Below the pieces are notes generated by a model that was not told the origin of the DNA, did not search any database, and worked only from the letters and a program-made list of their open reading frames with translations. The position numbers and the translations under genes were made by a program. Below are positions 15,875 through 24,011 of a DNA stretch of 64,000 nt, one piece after another. Within the stretch, counting starts at the first letter, position 1. Each line of letters begins with the position of its first letter. The DNA is from Streptomyces sp. SA15 (GTDB lineage Bacteria; Actinomycetota; Actinomycetes; Streptomycetales; Streptomycetaceae): contig NZ_NTGE01000014.1 in NCBI RefSeq assembly GCF_002291145.1, positions 62,001 through 126,000 of the forward strand. Reading direction: 5' to 3'.

Positions 15875-16224
15875 CGGACGCCCTGACGCTGGACGAACTG
15901 GCCGTACCGCTGCGGGCACTGCGGCTGCTCGCTCTCGACTTCCCGCACCTGCCCGCGCCCCACGTACACCTGTCGACCGTCTTCGTCGAGCGGCTGGAGC
16001 TGTCGCTGCACGACGTTGCCCGCACGGGAGACAGCTTCGCCGCGTTCGAGGCATGGCGTGCCGCACTCGGCATCGCCCCGGACACGGTCACCTTCCACGT
16101 ACAGGCCGACGGCCGCACGCAGGTGCTGCGCGCTGAATGCCGGTTCGGTGGAGCGGAAGTGGGGCTCATCGCCTACGCGACCGCCCCGCAGACGGCAGCC
16201 GACCGGACGGGAGGCACGGCATGA
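15871..16224 (+). CDS. Conserved AICE hypothetical protein
   Basis: 117 residues, no membrane span, no recognised domain. Sequence outline: helix DALTLDELAVPLRALRLLALDFPHLPAPHVHLS, then VFVERLELSLHDVARTGDSFAAFEAWRAALGI and terminal strands TVTFHVQADGRTQVLRAECRFGGAEVGLIAYA. Start and stop overlap the neighbours by 4 nt each, so expression is coupled to the PycTM-like and SpdB-like genes. Confidence 0.65.
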   Translation: MTDALTLDELAVPLRALRLLALDFPHLPAPHVHLSTVFVERLELSLHDVARTGDSFAAFEAWRAALGIAPDTVTFHVQADGRTQVLRAECRFGGAEVGLIAYATAPQTAADRTGGTA

Positions 16225-17078
16225 ACGCCAAGACCGTTCTGCCCGCCGTCGCGATGACGGCCGTGTCCATGGTCCTCACCCTGGCCGTGGTCGTGATGTG
16301 GCTGGGCACGGCCGTGCCGTGGCCCGTCGCCGTGGTCGTCGGCCTCGGGATCGACGGCGGTTGGCTGGCCACCCTCGCATACGAACGCCGTCTGGCCGCG
16401 CAGGGCGACCACAACCGGACGGTGACCGGTGTGGGCTGGTTCTTCGGCCTGGTCGCAACCGGCGTCCTGGTCGCGCACGCGCTGACCGAGGAGTCCGCCG
16501 GTGCATGGCTGGCGGTGGCATGGCTGCCCCTGGCTGCTAAGGCTCTGTGGCTCGTGCACGGGCTGTGGGAGCGCACCGCGCTCACTGCGACGGCGCTCGG
16601 GGCGATCCGGGGTATCCAGCAAGAGGCCCGCGACGAGGCGGCCGTTGCCCGTGCCCGGCTGAGGGCCGAAGCCGCGACCGAGGAGACACGGCTGACGGCC
16701 GTGACGGAAGCCGGGGCCCGCGTCGCACGCGTCCAGGCCAAGACCGCCGCCACCCTCGCCGGAGCGTGGTCGACGCTGGAGACGGCACGGGGCGGCGAGG
16801 ACACCGGACGCGCGCTGACCAGCGTGACGAATCGCGTCACGCCCGGCGTCACACCCCGCTGGGAGCTCCCCGTGTGGGGTCCCATCGAGCCGGTTGCCGC
16901 GCTGTCGCTGGAAGCCGGGCCCGCACTCACCGATGAGGCACTGGACGCGCTGGTCGACGAGATCCGGCACAGCCACGTACCGGCCCTGTCCTACCGGGAG
17001 ATGGCCGCTCGCTTCCGTGCGGCCGGTCACTCCGCTTCTGAGGTCCGGTTGCGGGCCTCGTGGAAGCGCGTGGCGTGA
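16221..17078 (+). CDS. SpdB-like spread protein
   Basis: 285 residues. Four predicted membrane spans in the first 120 residues (MNAKTVLPAVAMTAVSMVLTL region; PWPVAVVVGLGIDGGWLATLAYE; GVGWFFGLVATGVLVAHAL; AWLAVAWLPLAAKALWLVHGL). An alanine/arginine-rich coiled coil follows (about 130-185), then a C-terminal helix-turn-helix-like end (YREMAARFRAAGHSASEVRLRASWKRV). Spd proteins of Streptomyces plasmids and AICEs aid intramycelial spread by acting with TraB, possibly at septal cross-walls. Overlaps both neighbours (ATGA, TGATG). Confidence 0.78.
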   Translation: MNAKTVLPAVAMTAVSMVLTLAVVVMWLGTAVPWPVAVVVGLGIDGGWLATLAYERRLAAQGDHNRTVTGVGWFFGLVATGVLVAHALTEESAGAWLAVAWLPLAAKALWLVHGLWERTALTATALGAIRGIQQEARDEAAVARARLRAEAATEETRLTAVTEAGARVARVQAKTAATLAGAWSTLETARGGEDTGRALTSVTNRVTPGVTPRWELPVWGPIEPVAALSLEAGPALTDEALDALVDEIRHSHVPALSYREMAARFRAAGHSASEVRLRASWKRVA

Positions 17079-17425
17079 TGGCCACGCTGCCGGTGTTCCG
17101 GTGGCGCCTGGCCCCGGACGGATACGCCACCCGCCGCCAACTGCGGGCGCGCGACCTGCGCCCCGGCGGTCAGGACGTGGCCGCTCAACTCGAACGGCCG
17201 CGCCGCCGCCGTGGGCCGCTGGTCGCCTACCTCTACCGAATCGACCTCGCCAAACCGGTGCGCCCAATGACGCCCGGCATGTGGCGCGCGCACGAAGCGA
17301 TGATGCGCGCCCGCCGCACCTGCCCCGAGTGCCGCACGGATGCCGGATACGTCATCCCGCCCTCGCTCGGCATGTGCGTGACCTGCGCCTACCCCGACCC
17401 GCACGCATCCGAAGGGAGCACCTGA
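17078..17425 (+). CDS. RRQRL-motif-type zinc-binding AICE protein
   Basis: 115 residues. The N-terminal RWRLAPDGYATRRQLRARDLRPGGQD contains the RRQ-L motif of this AICE family, and the C-terminal half carries two zinc-ligand pairs, CPEC (about 87) and CVTC (about 107). A role in DNA or protein binding during transfer is assumed for the family. ATG 17078 overlaps the SpdB-like stop by one base; the next gene starts 1 nt after its stop. Confidence 0.72.
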   Translation: MATLPVFRWRLAPDGYATRRQLRARDLRPGGQDVAAQLERPRRRRGPLVAYLYRIDLAKPVRPMTPGMWRAHEAMMRARRTCPECRTDAGYVIPPSLGMCVTCAYPDPHASEGST

Positions 17426-17426
17426 G

Positions 17427-17744
17427 ATGGGCAACCCCGACATCCGCCGTCTGGACCGCGCGATCAGGCAGACCACGAAGAAGCTGGAAGCCGTGCGACG
17501 GGGCGAGTGGTGGCCGCTGACCAGCCGTGAACGGCTCGCGATGACCCGTGCGATGGCCAGTGGCGCCCGCAGCGTCCACCGGGGCCGCAGCACGACCGGC
17601 GCCGAGGACCGGATGGACTCCATCGGCTCCGCCGCCGAGATGCGGCTGAACGCGGAGCTGACCGCCCTGCACGGCGAGCGTCAGCGCCTGATCACCGAGG
17701 CCGCGCGCGCCAAGGCCGAACGGAAGTCTTCCCGCTGGTTCTGA
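17427..17744 (+). CDS. Conserved AICE hypothetical protein
   Basis: 105 residues, charged and helical, with no cysteines and no membrane span: starts MGNPDIRRLDRAIRQTTKKLEAVRRGEWWPLTSRER and ends with a coiled-coil stretch LNAELTALHGERQRLITEAARAKAERKS. Found between the zinc protein and the translocase gene; 105 bp separate it from the translocase start. No function recognised. Confidence 0.65.
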   Translation: MGNPDIRRLDRAIRQTTKKLEAVRRGEWWPLTSRERLAMTRAMASGARSVHRGRSTTGAEDRMDSIGSAAEMRLNAELTALHGERQRLITEAARAKAERKSSRWF

Positions 17745-17849
17745 CCAGCCGCAACACCCGGGGTGGCCGCCCCTGCCACGGACACGGCCACCCCGGCTCT
17801 CCCTCAACTCCCGCCCCGCAACCGCGGGGCCAGTCAGGAGACCTTCAGC

Positions 17850-19967
17850 ATGACTGACAACGTCGTAAGCCTCCACAAGTCCACCGACGCTCCGGCGACC
17901 GAGACGGCCCCCACGGTGCTGACCGTGGTCCCCGACCCCTCACCCGCTCCGAACCCGCCGCTGTGGGTGCGCTCCGGGTGCGCGGTCAAGCACGCTGTCA
18001 CCCACGACAGCACCAAGACCGTGGTTCGCGCGGCCGCCCGCCACGGCCTCTACACGGTCAACGGCGGGCGGATCGTGGCCCGCCGGACCTGGGACGGCCG
18101 TACCGGGTCCCGCTATGAGCGGATGATCCGGGCGGCCGAAGCGGCGGGGAACCTGGAAGCGGCAGAGGAGTGGGAGGAGCGGTTGCAGCGCTTCCGCGCC
18201 GCCCGCCATCACCGCCGCATGGACCTCTTGCACTCGCCCGTGGAGGCCGCCAAGGGCGTGGCCGTAGGCGCCGGGATGAGCGTCGGTGTCCTGGTCGCGC
18301 TCGGGGTCGTGATGGCCATCAATACGGGCCACGTCGGCGATGTCATCACCCCGCTGTCGGCGACCATCGACTTCATCGCCCTGCTGATCCGGATCGTGCA
18401 AATCGTGTGGGGCCCGGCGCTCACGATCGGCCCGTTCCTCGCCCTGCTCGCCCTGTGGTCCGTCGGCCGCAAGCAGCAGGCCGCCCCGGACTGGGCACTC
18501 CCGGCGAACGTCCGCAACGGCGAGGGTGAGCCGATCACGCCGTCCATCGTGGTCAAGGCCCTGCGCGACCTCGGAGTCCCCGCCCTGGCGCGAGCCATCA
18601 AGGAGATGGGCGACGCCGGCGCCTCCATGCTCGGACCGATCACCATCGCCGGATGCGGTGTCGAGGTCGACGTGACCCTTCCCTCCGGGGTGTCCACCAA
18701 CGAGGTCCAGAACAAGCGCCGCAAGCTCGCCGAGAACCTGACCCGGCACGAGCACGAGGTGTTCATCACCATCCCGACCGCCGCGCGGACGGTGCGGCTG
18801 TGGATCGCGGACTCGGGTGCCCTGGACGAGCCGATCGGCCCGTCCCCGCTGGTCACCGACGACACGATGACCGCCGACTACACCAAGGGCAGGGCCCCCT
18901 GGGGTCAGGACCTGCGCGGGGACGCTGCCGCGCTGAGCCTGTACCAGCGCCACCTGCTCATCACGGGTCTGTCGAACCAGGGCAAGACCGTGGCCCTGCG
19001 CTCTTTGGCCCTGTGGCTGTCGCTGGACAAGTCGGTGCAGTTCCTCATGGGTGACCTCAAGGGCGTGGGCGACTGGGCCATGTTTGATGGGCTGGCCACG
19101 ACCCTGATCCAGGGGCCGACGGATGAGCACGTGATCCAGGTGACCGAGATGGTTGAGGGCGCGGTGGACGAGATGAACCGCCGTATCCAGGCGCCGCCCG
19201 GCACCGTGTTCCCGCCGCTGATCGTGCTGGTCGACGAAGCGCAGGTGGCGTTCATGTGCCCGGCCAAGGATGAGGACAAGCGCCCCTATGGCGGTTCCAA
19301 GGCCAACTCCCGGTACTTCATGGCCGTCCGGAAGATCCACAACCAGGGGCGGGCCGTGAACGTGCTGATGTGGCAGGGCACCCAGGACCCGACCAACGAG
19401 AACCTTCCCAAGCTGGTCCGCGAGGGCGCCCACACCCGCGCATCCCTCGCCCTGGGCACCGAGTCGCAGGCCCGCATGGCCCTGGGAGACAAGGCCGTCG
19501 ACGGGGGCGCCGCTCCGAACCTGCTGCGTCCGGGTCTGGACCGGGGAACCCTGGTCGTCGCCTCCGACGGCATCACCATCCCGGCCGGACAGTCGTCCAT
19601 CACGGTTCGCACGCACTACATCGACGACGACGCCGCCGAGGCCATCACCGACCGGGCCAAGGCCCTGCGCGACGGCGTCACGACGCTGCACGCCATCGAG
19701 CGGGGCGAGGAACACGATCCGCTCGCCGACATCGCCGCCGTCGTCGGCGACGCGCCCCGCGTGCGGACGAAGGACGTGCTGGCGCGGCTCGCGACGCGGA
19801 ACGCGGACGCCTACGGCGGCTGGTCGTTCATCGACCTCAAGCGCGTCCTGGACGACGCCGGAGCCGAGCCCTACAAGTCCGACGGCGTGATGGTCGTCGC
19901 CCGTGACCGGGTTGCCCGCGCCCTCGCCGACCGCAACCACGAGGGTTCCGCTTCCGCCGACGGATGA
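17850..19967 (+). CDS. traB: FtsK/SpoIIIE-type conjugal DNA translocase (TraB/TraSA)
   Basis: 705 residues. An N-terminal region of about 130 residues precedes two membrane spans (about 145-215: GAGMSVGVLVALGVVMAINTG; IVWGPALTIGPFLALLALW). The motor domain follows, with Walker A GLSNQGKT (Lys379), Walker B LIVLVDEAQ, and NQGRAVNVLMWQGTQDP. The last 80 residues look like a winged helix (VRTKDVLARLATRNADAYGGWSFIDLKRVLDDAG), which in TraB proteins reads 8-bp clt repeats. TraB hexamers move double-stranded plasmid DNA between mycelia without a relaxase, so this one protein defines the transfer mode. ATG 17850 has the site CAGGAG 9 nt upstream. Confidence 0.92.
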   Translation: MTDNVVSLHKSTDAPATETAPTVLTVVPDPSPAPNPPLWVRSGCAVKHAVTHDSTKTVVRAAARHGLYTVNGGRIVARRTWDGRTGSRYERMIRAAEAAGNLEAAEEWEERLQRFRAARHHRRMDLLHSPVEAAKGVAVGAGMSVGVLVALGVVMAINTGHVGDVITPLSATIDFIALLIRIVQIVWGPALTIGPFLALLALWSVGRKQQAAPDWALPANVRNGEGEPITPSIVVKALRDLGVPALARAIKEMGDAGASMLGPITIAGCGVEVDVTLPSGVSTNEVQNKRRKLAENLTRHEHEVFITIPTAARTVRLWIADSGALDEPIGPSPLVTDDTMTADYTKGRAPWGQDLRGDAAALSLYQRHLLITGLSNQGKTVALRSLALWLSLDKSVQFLMGDLKGVGDWAMFDGLATTLIQGPTDEHVIQVTEMVEGAVDEMNRRIQAPPGTVFPPLIVLVDEAQVAFMCPAKDEDKRPYGGSKANSRYFMAVRKIHNQGRAVNVLMWQGTQDPTNENLPKLVREGAHTRASLALGTESQARMALGDKAVDGGAAPNLLRPGLDRGTLVVASDGITIPAGQSSITVRTHYIDDDAAEAITDRAKALRDGVTTLHAIERGEEHDPLADIAAVVGDAPRVRTKDVLARLATRNADAYGGWSFIDLKRVLDDAGAEPYKSDGVMVVARDRVARALADRNHEGSASADG

Positions 19968-19988
19968 CAGGGAGCGCGCCGCCGACGG

Positions 19989-20136
19989 GTCAGGGAGGCA
20001 GGGAGAACTCCCTGCCCCGCCTCCCTGGCTCTGACCTGCACAAATGATCGTTCAGGGAGTCAGGGAGGCACGCAGGTCAGACCCCTGAAACCCCCTCCAC
20101 AACGCCCCCTCAAGGGGGTGTCTCCGCCTCCCTGAC
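19989..20136. repeat. Repeat-rich region after traB (clt candidate)
   Basis: GTCAGGGAGGCA occurs twice as a direct repeat (19989-20000, 20059-20070) and its 11-bp reverse complement once (20126-20136). A perfect inverted repeat GGCAGGGAG/CTCCCTGCC lies at 19997-20016. CTGACCTGC (20031-20039) pairs at a distance with GCAGGTCAG (20072-20080). A CCCCC-TCAA-GGGGG hairpin lies at 20105-20118. The clt loci recognised by TraB are clusters of short repeats near tra, so this is the best clt candidate in the element. Confidence 0.5.
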
Positions 20137-20158
20137 CAACGTTCGGAAGGGATTCCGC

Positions 20159-20623
20159 ATGTACCCCGACCACCCGCACCAAGCCCCCGTACAGCGGGCC
20201 GTGGAGGTCCACCAGCCCACCCCGCTCCCGCCCGCCGTCACCCACCCGGCGCCGGTCGTACCGGTACAGCCGAACAGCGTTCCGGCGGTAGCGAGCATCG
20301 TCCTGCCCGACGGCCGCGTCGTCACCGGCTACGCCATCGAGCCCGCTCGCCCGGAACCGGTCGCGGTCAAACCGGCCGTCTCGCGCACGGCCGTGAACGT
20401 CGCCCTCGGGGGCGTCGGCTTCCTCGCCGTGTGCGGCGGGCTGCTGCTGCTCACCTCGTTCATCGCCGCGCTCACCGCGTTCATCACCCAGCTCATCATC
20501 CTGGCCGCCGTCATCTTCGGCGGATGGATCGCCGTGCAGATCTTCAGCGCGAGCGGCCACCAGGGCGGCACCACCGTGAACATCCGAAAGGCCACGTTCA
20601 AGCGCAACCACTTCCACAGCTGA
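20159..20623 (+). CDS. AICE membrane protein (DUF6251-like)
   Basis: 154 residues with a Pro/Val-rich N-terminal half (MYPDHPHQAPVQRAVEVHQPTPLPP), a conserved core SVPAVASIVLPDGRVVTGYAI, and two membrane spans (about 79-98 and 104-127), then a basic tail TVNIRKATFKRNHFHS. It matches a small protein regularly found after traB in Streptomyces AICEs; the family label is from memory. A Spd-like accessory role in spread is possible. Ribosome site GGAAGGG precedes ATG. Confidence 0.68.
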   Translation: MYPDHPHQAPVQRAVEVHQPTPLPPAVTHPAPVVPVQPNSVPAVASIVLPDGRVVTGYAIEPARPEPVAVKPAVSRTAVNVALGGVGFLAVCGGLLLLTSFIAALTAFITQLIILAAVIFGGWIAVQIFSASGHQGGTTVNIRKATFKRNHFHS

Positions 20624-20635
20624 GAAGGAGCCGAT

Positions 20636-20818
20636 ATGCCCACGCCCGCCGTCAGCAAGTTCGCCGAGACCGCCGCCTTGTACGCCGTCCTCTGCGAGGA
20701 CGACACGGAGGCCCGCCGCATCGTGCTCGACATGTTCCCTGGCGAGCGCGCCAAGTTCGCCGAGCAGCTCGACACGCTCCGCGCGATGCTCACCGACCGC
20801 TTCGGCCACGACCTGTAG
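20636..20818 (+). CDS. Small AICE hypothetical protein
   Basis: 60 residues: MPTPAVSKFAETAALYAVLCEDDTEARRIVLDMFPGERAKF and so on, predicted helical and acidic. It starts 12 nt after the membrane protein with the ribosome site AGAAGGAG, which supports translation despite its size. No family recognised. Confidence 0.62.
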   Translation: MPTPAVSKFAETAALYAVLCEDDTEARRIVLDMFPGERAKFAEQLDTLRAMLTDRFGHDL

Positions 20819-20906
20819 CTACGCCAAGGGCGGCCCCCACATCTCGCCAAAGACCCGGGGCCGCCCTTGCCAACCAGCGCCCTTCAAGGAACTGGAGACA
20901 ACCAGC

Positions 20907-21815
20907 ATGACCCATGACCCCCGTTCCGCGCTGCTCCATGCGGCACTGGACGCCGCCGAACGCGGATGGCACGTCTTCCCCCTGCGCCCCGGCACCAAGC
21001 GGCCCGCCCTGCACGGCGAGACCGCCTGCCCCCACACCGGCCCCTGCACGACTGGGCACCAGAAGTGGGAACAGCGCGCCACCACCGACCCCGACCGCAT
21101 CCGCGCCGCCTGGTCCCACACGCCGTTCAACATCGGTATCGCCACCGGCCCCTCCGGGCTGGTCGTCATCGACCTCGACATGCCCAAGGACAAGGGCACT
21201 TCGGACGCGCCTAGCGGCGCGACGACCTTCAAGGCGCTCTGCGAGCGCGCCGGGCACGCCGTCCCCGACACCTACCGCACCCGGACCGCGAGCGGTGGTG
21301 AGCACCTGTACTTCACCGCCCCGGACGGCATCCGGCTGTCCAACACGGCAGGAACCATCGGGGAGTTGGTCGACACCCGCGCGTGGGGCGGCTACGTCGT
21401 CGCGGCGGGCAGCACCATCCCCACCGGACGGTACGAAGCCCTGTGCGGCTCTGTGGCGGCCCCTCTGCCCGGCTGGCTGCAAACCATCCTGCAACCCGCC
21501 CCCAAGCCCACACACGCCCGCTCCGTGCCCGTCAGCACCCATGCCCCGGCATACGCCGCCGCCGCACTGCGCAACGAGGTGAACAACGTCGCCACCGCCA
21601 CCGACGGCACCCGCAACACGACCTTGCTGCGGGCCGCCCGCGCTCTGGGACGGCTGATCGCCTCTGGCGACCTCCACCGCACAGAGGTTGAGGATGCTCT
21701 TAGTAGGGCGGCAGCGGCCAACGCCACACAGTCGCAGCACTACTACGACGACGTGATCAGCCGTGGGCTGGGCTGGTCCATCGCCAACAACCGCGGGAAG
21801 GGGCGTGCGGCATGA
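20907..21815 (+). CDS. Prim-pol domain replication protein (RepPP type)
   Basis: 302 residues. The first 190 form a bifunctional DNA primase/polymerase domain: ALDAAERGWHVFPLRPGTKRPAL, the metal-binding DLD in LVVIDLDMPK, and the catalytic SGGEHLYF with GELVDTRAWGGYVVAAGS. The C-terminal 90 residues are helical (RNTTLLRAARALGRLIASG...) as in primase-C-terminal extensions. In AICEs this protein works with the P4/D5-type helicase encoded just downstream to replicate the excised circle. Its stop overlaps the next start (ATGA). Confidence 0.88.
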   Translation: MTHDPRSALLHAALDAAERGWHVFPLRPGTKRPALHGETACPHTGPCTTGHQKWEQRATTDPDRIRAAWSHTPFNIGIATGPSGLVVIDLDMPKDKGTSDAPSGATTFKALCERAGHAVPDTYRTRTASGGEHLYFTAPDGIRLSNTAGTIGELVDTRAWGGYVVAAGSTIPTGRYEALCGSVAAPLPGWLQTILQPAPKPTHARSVPVSTHAPAYAAAALRNEVNNVATATDGTRNTTLLRAARALGRLIASGDLHRTEVEDALSRAAAANATQSQHYYDDVISRGLGWSIANNRGKGRAA

Positions 21816-22168
21816 CCCCCCGCCCGCATCCCCCCACTAAGAGCATTCCCAGCACCTCGCCCGACCCGCGCGCCGCCGAACCAGCCGCGGCTCTGGCGGC
21901 CGTGGGCGAGCCGAAAGGCGCCGCCCGCAAGGGCGTCCATGCTGCTCTTCGTCCTGACCCGCAGGCCGGAGACGGCCGTTACCCCGTGGCGTGGCTGCAC
22001 ATCCGCGCTCCGTACGGCGCTACCCCCACGGCCACGTCGACGTGCCTGTGCGGCAGGGACCGCCGTGCATTCGGCGCGCGCCATGTCCTGGCCCTGATCG
22101 CCGATCACGCCGACCACCGCGACCGCTGTCCGCTCCGTGCTTCGCAGGAAGGGAGGACCGCAGCATGA
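21812..22168 (+). CDS. Small zinc-finger-like AICE protein
   Basis: 118 residues. A disordered Pro-rich start is followed by WLHIRAPYGATPTATSTCLCGRDRRAFGARHVLALIADHADHRDRCPL, with Cys (CLC), His and Cys (CPL) spaced like a zinc knuckle. It is tied to both replication genes by 4-nt overlaps (ATGA at 21812 and 22165), so it is probably a replication accessory protein; function unknown. Confidence 0.68.
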   Translation: MTPRPHPPTKSIPSTSPDPRAAEPAAALAAVGEPKGAARKGVHAALRPDPQAGDGRYPVAWLHIRAPYGATPTATSTCLCGRDRRAFGARHVLALIADHADHRDRCPLRASQEGRTAA

Positions 22169-23562
22169 CGGACACCCACAGCGAGGAGCGCGAGGAACTG
22201 CCCCCGCCGTCCCACCCCATGGCCGTTGCCCGCCGGATCCTGCCGGACTGGCAGACCCAGGACGGGCGGCTTGCCTACCGCCGTTGGCGCGGCTCGTGGA
22301 TGCGCTGGACCGGAACGCACTGGCGGGAGCTGGACGAAGCGCAGGTGCGCAAAGCCATGTACGAGCGCCTGGAACACGCCGTCTACCAGGCGCCCGGCAA
22401 GGATGGACAAACCGAGGAACGCGATTGGGCACCCACGAAGCCGAAGATCAGCAACCTGCTCGATGCTCTCGGCTCCATCACCCTGCTGCCCACCGACACC
22501 GACGCCCCTGCCTGGATCAACGGCACCAGCGCCGAAGAAGCGGACGGGGAGCCGATCGTGGCGTGTGAGAACGGGCTACTGAGGATCCGGGACCGCGCGC
22601 TGCTGCCGCACGGGCCCAACTTCTTCAATCTGGTCTCGGTCCCCTTCGCCTACGACTCGAACGCCACGGCACCTGAGTGGGAACGGTTCCTGGCGAAGAT
22701 CTGGCCCGACGCCCCCGACGCCATCGCCGCACTTCAGGAATGGTTCGGCTACGTCCTGTCCGGCCGGACCGACCAACAGAAGATCCTGCTCATGGTCGGC
22801 CCGTCCCGCTCGGGTAAGGGCACCATCGCCCGCGTGCTGAAGGAACTGGTCGGCAAGAGGAACCTGGCCGGACCGACCCTCGCGGGCATGGGCACGAACT
22901 TTGGCCTTGCCACCCTGATCGGCAAGCCACTCGCGGTCATCTCCGACGCCCGCCTGTCCGGCAGCGACAACAGTCAGGTCGTCGAACGGCTGCTGACCAT
23001 CTCCGGTGAAGACACCATCGACATCGACCGCAAGTACCGCGAGCAGTGGACGGGCAAGCTGCCCACGCGGCTGATGCTGCTGTCCAACGAGCTGCCGCAC
23101 TTCGGTGACGCATCCGGCGTCATCGCTCGCCGGTTCATCGTGCTGAACATGACGGTGTCCTGGCTCGGCAAGGAAGACTCCACCCTCTTGGACCGGCTCG
23201 TTGCCGAGATGCCCGGCATCCTCAACTGGGCCCTTGACGGACTCGCCCGCCTCCAGCGCGCCGGCCGGATCACCCAACCGGCGTCCAGCCGGGAGGCGGT
23301 CACCACCATGCAGGACACCGCCTCACCCACCAGCGCGTTCGTCCGCGAACGTTGCACCACCGGACCCGCATGCAGCGTGCCCGTGGACGCGCTATGGACG
23401 GTCTGGCGGGAGTGGGCCGAAGACAACAACGTCCGCCCCGGCACTAAGCAGGTGTTCGGCCGCAACCTGCTGTCCGTCGTTCCCCAGCTCAACCGGACCC
23501 GGCCCCGCGCGCCGTCGGGCGAGCGGATCGCCACCTACCACGGGATCACCCTCAACGGTTGA
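22165..23562 (+). CDS. Phage/plasmid-type primase-helicase (D5/P4 family, SF3 helicase)
   Basis: 465 residues. A D5 N-like domain (WQTQDGRLAYRRWRGSWMRWTGTHWRE; PIVACENGLLRI) is followed by an SF3 ATPase with Walker A VGPSRSGKGT (about 213), DARLSG near the Walker B position, and the arginine-finger region PTRLMLLSNELPHFGDASGVIARRF. The C-terminus has a winged-helix-like SVPVDALWTVWREWAEDNN. With the prim-pol gene upstream this makes a split replication module; in many elements both halves are one polypeptide. Overlaps the zinc protein by 4 nt. Confidence 0.88.
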   Translation: MTDTHSEEREELPPPSHPMAVARRILPDWQTQDGRLAYRRWRGSWMRWTGTHWRELDEAQVRKAMYERLEHAVYQAPGKDGQTEERDWAPTKPKISNLLDALGSITLLPTDTDAPAWINGTSAEEADGEPIVACENGLLRIRDRALLPHGPNFFNLVSVPFAYDSNATAPEWERFLAKIWPDAPDAIAALQEWFGYVLSGRTDQQKILLMVGPSRSGKGTIARVLKELVGKRNLAGPTLAGMGTNFGLATLIGKPLAVISDARLSGSDNSQVVERLLTISGEDTIDIDRKYREQWTGKLPTRLMLLSNELPHFGDASGVIARRFIVLNMTVSWLGKEDSTLLDRLVAEMPGILNWALDGLARLQRAGRITQPASSREAVTTMQDTASPTSAFVRERCTTGPACSVPVDALWTVWREWAEDNNVRPGTKQVFGRNLLSVVPQLNRTRPRAPSGERIATYHGITLNG

Positions 23563-23581
23563 GTCCGCAATCCGCCGGGTC

Positions 23582-23734
23582 GCGGCCCATCGCGACCCAC
23601 CACACCTGACCTGCGACTTTCTCTCTGCCTCACCACAGCCCTCGCGGCCCAACCCCTATGCGGGTTGGGCCGCGATGGGCCGCACAGAGTCGCCGTAAAA
23701 CCGCAGGTCACAGGCTTGGGCCGCGATGGGCCGC
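23582..23734. repeat. Iteron-like region before xis (origin or Xis-site candidate)
   Basis: TTGGGCCGCGATGGGCCGC occurs twice as a direct repeat, 51 bp apart (23665-23683 and 23716-23734). The 13-bp core CGCGATGGGCCGC is also present inverted at 23582-23594. The first copy is one arm of a perfect 13-bp inverted repeat with a 6-nt loop (23643-23655 with 23662-23674). The 239-bp gap between the helicase gene and xis holds no gene. A replication origin or recombination-control region is the likeliest use. Confidence 0.5.
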
Positions 23735-23801
23735 GACCCACAGCATTGTGCCGCCAACTACACCCCGGATCACCCTCTCCTCACCCCAAGGAGATCTCCG
23801 C

Positions 23802-24011
23802 ATGAGTACGCCTACCCGCCGACGCCGCGCGCCCAAGGATGAGCTGGTTCCGCTGCCCGACGTGCTGGAAGAGATCGGCATCACCCGCGCCACCTGGTAC
23901 CGCTGGCGCGACCGGGGCTTCACCCCGGACGCGCGGCGCACCCCGAGCGGCCGCATCTGTGTACGCCGAAGTGTCCTGGACGCCTTCAAAGAGGAACTGG
24001 ATGCCGCGTGA
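23802..24011 (+). CDS. xis: Excisionase/MerR-type helix-turn-helix protein
   Basis: 69 residues with a winged helix-turn-helix DELVPLPDVLEEIGITRATWYRWRDRGFTPDARRTPSGRICVRRSVLDAFKEELD, the usual AICE Xis form. It has an excellent ribosome site (AAGGAG, 8 nt before ATG) and its stop overlaps the int start (GTGA), so both are translated together. Xis directs the integrase towards excision. Its promoter must lie in the repeat-rich region just upstream. Confidence 0.87.
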   Translation: MSTPTRRRRAPKDELVPLPDVLEEIGITRATWYRWRDRGFTPDARRTPSGRICVRRSVLDAFKEELDAA

